From the NCBI GenBank assembly GCA_947000775.1, contig CAMQGK010000514.1, positions 4,676,501 through 4,740,500 of the forward strand: a DNA stretch of 64,000 bases. The letters run 5' to 3'. This document shows, one piece after another, positions 62,001 through 64,000 of the stretch (its first letter is position 1; every line of letters starts with the position of its first letter). The position numbers were made by a program, and so were the translations under genes. The stretch is from Pterois miles (Eukaryota; Chordata; Actinopteri; Perciformes; Scorpaenidae). The notes beneath the pieces were generated by a model. The model was not told where the DNA came from. It made no database searches and was given only the letters and a program-made list of their open reading frames with translations.

Positions 62001-64000
62001 ACTTCAAAAAAATTTGACGTTTTCATCAAAAAATTTCGACATACTATACTATGGCGTTTTTTTTTTTTGTAAAATTTTCCAACATTTCATGAAATGACCT
62101 TTTGCTCACCATAGAAACATTCTACATGCTATAATACGACCGTTTTCATGGTTTTTGTCAACTTCAAAAACATTTGACGTTTTCATCGAAAAATTTCGAC
62201 ATACTATACTCTGGCGTTTTTTTGTAAAATTTTCCAAACAATTCACAAAATGACTTTTGCTCACCACAGAATCATTCCTTATGCTATAATACGACCGTTT
62301 TCATGGTTTTTTTCAACTTCAAAAAAATTTGACGTTTTCATCAAAAAATTTCGACAAACTATACTATGGCGTTTTTTTTTTTTGTAAGATTTTCCAACAT
62401 TTCACGAAATGACTTTTGCTCACCATAGAATACATTCTTTATGCTATAATACGACCGTTTTCATGTTTTTTTTCAACTTCAAAAAAATTTGACGTTTTCA
62501 TCGAAAAATTTCGACATACTATACTATGGCGTTTTTTGTTTTTTTTTTAATTTTCCAAAATTTCAGGAAATGACTTTTGCTCATCATAGAATCATTCTAC
62601 ATGCTATAAAACGACCATTTTCATGGTTTTTTTCAATTTCAAAAAAATTTGACGTTTTCATCGAAAAATTTCGACATACTATACTATGGCGTTTTTTTTT
62701 TTTTTTTTTAATTTTCCAACATTTCACGAAATGACTTTTGCTCACCATAGAATCATTCTACATGCTATAAAACGACCATTTTCATGGTTTTATTCAACTT
62801 CAAAAAAATTTGACGTTTTCATCGAAAAATTTCGACATACTATACTATGGCGTTTTTTTTTTTTTGGTAAGGTTTTCCAACATTTCACGAAATGACTTTT
62901 GCTCACCATAGAATCATTCTACATGCTATAATACGACCGTTTTCATGGTTTTTTTCAACTTCAAAAAAATTTGACGTTTTCATCGAAAAATTTCGACATA
63001 CTATACTATGGCGTTTTTTTGTAAAATTTTCCAACATTTCACGAAATGACTTTTGCTCACCATAGAAACATTCTACATGCTATAATACGACCGTTTTCAT
63101 GGTTTTTGTCAACTTCAAAAAAATTTGACGTTTTCATCGAAAAATTTCGACATACTATACTATGGCGTTTTTTTTTTTGTAAGATTTTCCAATATTTCAC
63201 GAAATGACTTTTGCTCACCACAGAATAATTCCTTATGCTATAATACGACCGTTTTCATGGTTTTTGTCAACTTCAAAAAAATTTGACGTTTTCATCGAAA
63301 AATTTCGACATACTATACTATGGCGTTTTTTTTTTTTTTTTTAATTTTCCAACAATTCACGAATTGACTTTTGCTCACCATAGAATCATTCTACATGCTA
63401 TAAAACGACCATTTTCATGGTTTTTGTCAACTTCAAAAAAATTTGACGTTTTCATCGAAAAATTTCGACATACTATACTATGGCGTTTTTTTGTAAAATT
63501 TTCCAACATTTTACGAAATGACTTTTGCTCACCATAGAAACATTCTACATGCTATAATACGACCGTTTTCATGGTTTTTTTCAACTTCAAAAATATTTGA
63601 CGTTTTCATCAAAAAATTTCGACATACTATACTATGGCGTTTTTTTTTTTTTTTGTAAAATTTTCCAACATTTCACGAAATGACTTTTGCTCACCATAGA
63701 AACATTCTACATGCTATAATACGACCGTTTTCATGGTTTTTGTCAACTTCAAAAAAATTTGACGTTTTCATCAAAAAATTTCGACATACTATACTATGGC
63801 GTTTTTTTTTTTTTTTTTTTTTTAATTTTCCAACATTTCACGAAATGACTTTTGCTCACCATAGAAACATTCTACATGCTATAATACGACCGTTTTCATG
63901 GTTTTATTCAACTTCAAAAAAATTTGACGTTTTCATCGAAAAATTTCGACATACTATACTATGGCGTTTTTTTTTTTTGTAAGATATTTCCAATATTTCA
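47040..64000. repeat. 154-bp satellite array with variable T tract (continues past window)
   Basis: Head-to-tail monomers, roughly 105 copies. One typical monomer spans 63012-63165 (154 bp); longer T tracts bring others to about 165. Landmarks in order are GACATACTATACTATGGCG, T(6-25), AATTTTCCAACATTTCACG, AATGACTTTTGCTCACCATA, ACATTCTACATGCTATAATA, CGACCGTTTTCATGG, TTTGACGTTTTCATCGAAAA. ACATACTATAC and ACATGCTATAA recur 79 and 75 bases apart, suggesting a dimer of about 77-bp halves. Recurrent subtypes differ at GAATCATTCTACAT/GAAACATTCTACAT/GAATAATTCCTTAT, AAAACGACCA/AATACGACCG and ATCGAAAA/ATCAAAAA. The many small plus-strand frames in it (translating MTFAHHR, FSWF, KKFDVF) are repeats of the same satellite, broken by T-tract length changes, and not genes. 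Confidence 0.97.
57123..57463 (+). mobile_element. tRNA-derived SINE inserted in the satellite
   Basis: Starts GGGGGCGGCAGTAGCTCAG. An A box fits at 57134-57145 (TAGCTCAGTCTG) and a perfect B box at 57178-57188 (GGTTCAAGTCC). The middle has CTGAGCAAGGCACCAAACCC. The 3' part carries TTGAATTTCCCCATTGTGGG and ACTAATAAAGG, like LINE-derived SINE tails, and ends in (CTT)n. It sits exactly at the T tract of a monomer, which resumes with TTTTTTGTAAAATTTTCC. It is the only non-satellite sequence I found in the 154-bp array. Confidence 0.85.

Noticed and set aside
47062..63982. Dozens of small + strand frames with shared peptides (MTFAHHR, RPFSWF, KKFDVFIEKFRHTILWRFFF), resembling a gene family
   Set aside because: They are translations of the 154-bp satellite. 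The unit is not a multiple of three, and T-tract length changes the frame every monomer. There is no promoter, splice or domain evidence.
45230..64000. CRISPR-like array (regular repeats)
   Set aside because: The window is a vertebrate genome. The units are contiguous and homogenised with no unique spacers, which is satellite DNA.

Overview
This is a nuclear window from a ray-finned fish, most likely a spiny-rayed teleost. The evidence is compact vertebrate genes with GT-AG introns, many short dispersed repeats with hAT-like ends, tRNA-derived SINE pieces, and a gene order matching the vertebrate block TBCA - OTP - WDR41 - PDE8B (human 5q14). Gene identities come from reading exon translations by eye and recalling the families. 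No database search was run.

Layout. (1) 1-1482: the 3' end of tbca on the + strand; only its last coding exon is inside. (2) 1483-8600: about 7 kb of non-coding DNA upstream of otp, mixing decayed repeats with unique, non-repetitive blocks that look like candidate conserved enhancers. (3) 8601-12499: a complete three-exon otp gene (+), encoding a 318-residue paired-like homeodomain factor with a C-terminal OAR motif; a poly(A) signal lies at 13354. (4) 13360-25442: a gene-free interval with microsatellites, dispersed repeats, a large imperfect inverted repeat at 23447-24051, and a candidate enhancer near 17.5-17.9 kb. (5) 25443-36204: a complete 13-exon wdr41 gene (+, 450 residues), with several MITE-like elements in its introns, one nested inside another. 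(6) 36205-40599: the interval between two convergent genes, holding one unexplained protein-like terminal exon on the - strand. (7) 40600-44828: the last three coding exons of pde8b (-), ending the phosphodiesterase catalytic domain, with a perfect 15-bp minisatellite in the last intron. (8) 45230-64000: a satellite array of about 19 kb, still running at the window edge and lying in an intron of pde8b if the gene continues to the right as expected.

The satellite is the most unusual part. Irregular 25-40 bp units on its left edge pass into a homogenised 154-bp monomer with a variable T tract. That monomer looks like a dimer of two roughly 77-bp halves and is arranged in higher-order modules, for example one of 795 bp. 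A tRNA-derived SINE interrupts it once.

The genes are not an operon and have unrelated roles: tubulin folding (tbca), neuroendocrine hypothalamic specification (otp), the C9orf72-SMCR8-WDR41 lysosomal complex (wdr41) and cAMP hydrolysis (pde8b). They are linked by ancient synteny, probably partly because otp enhancers are spread through neighbouring DNA.
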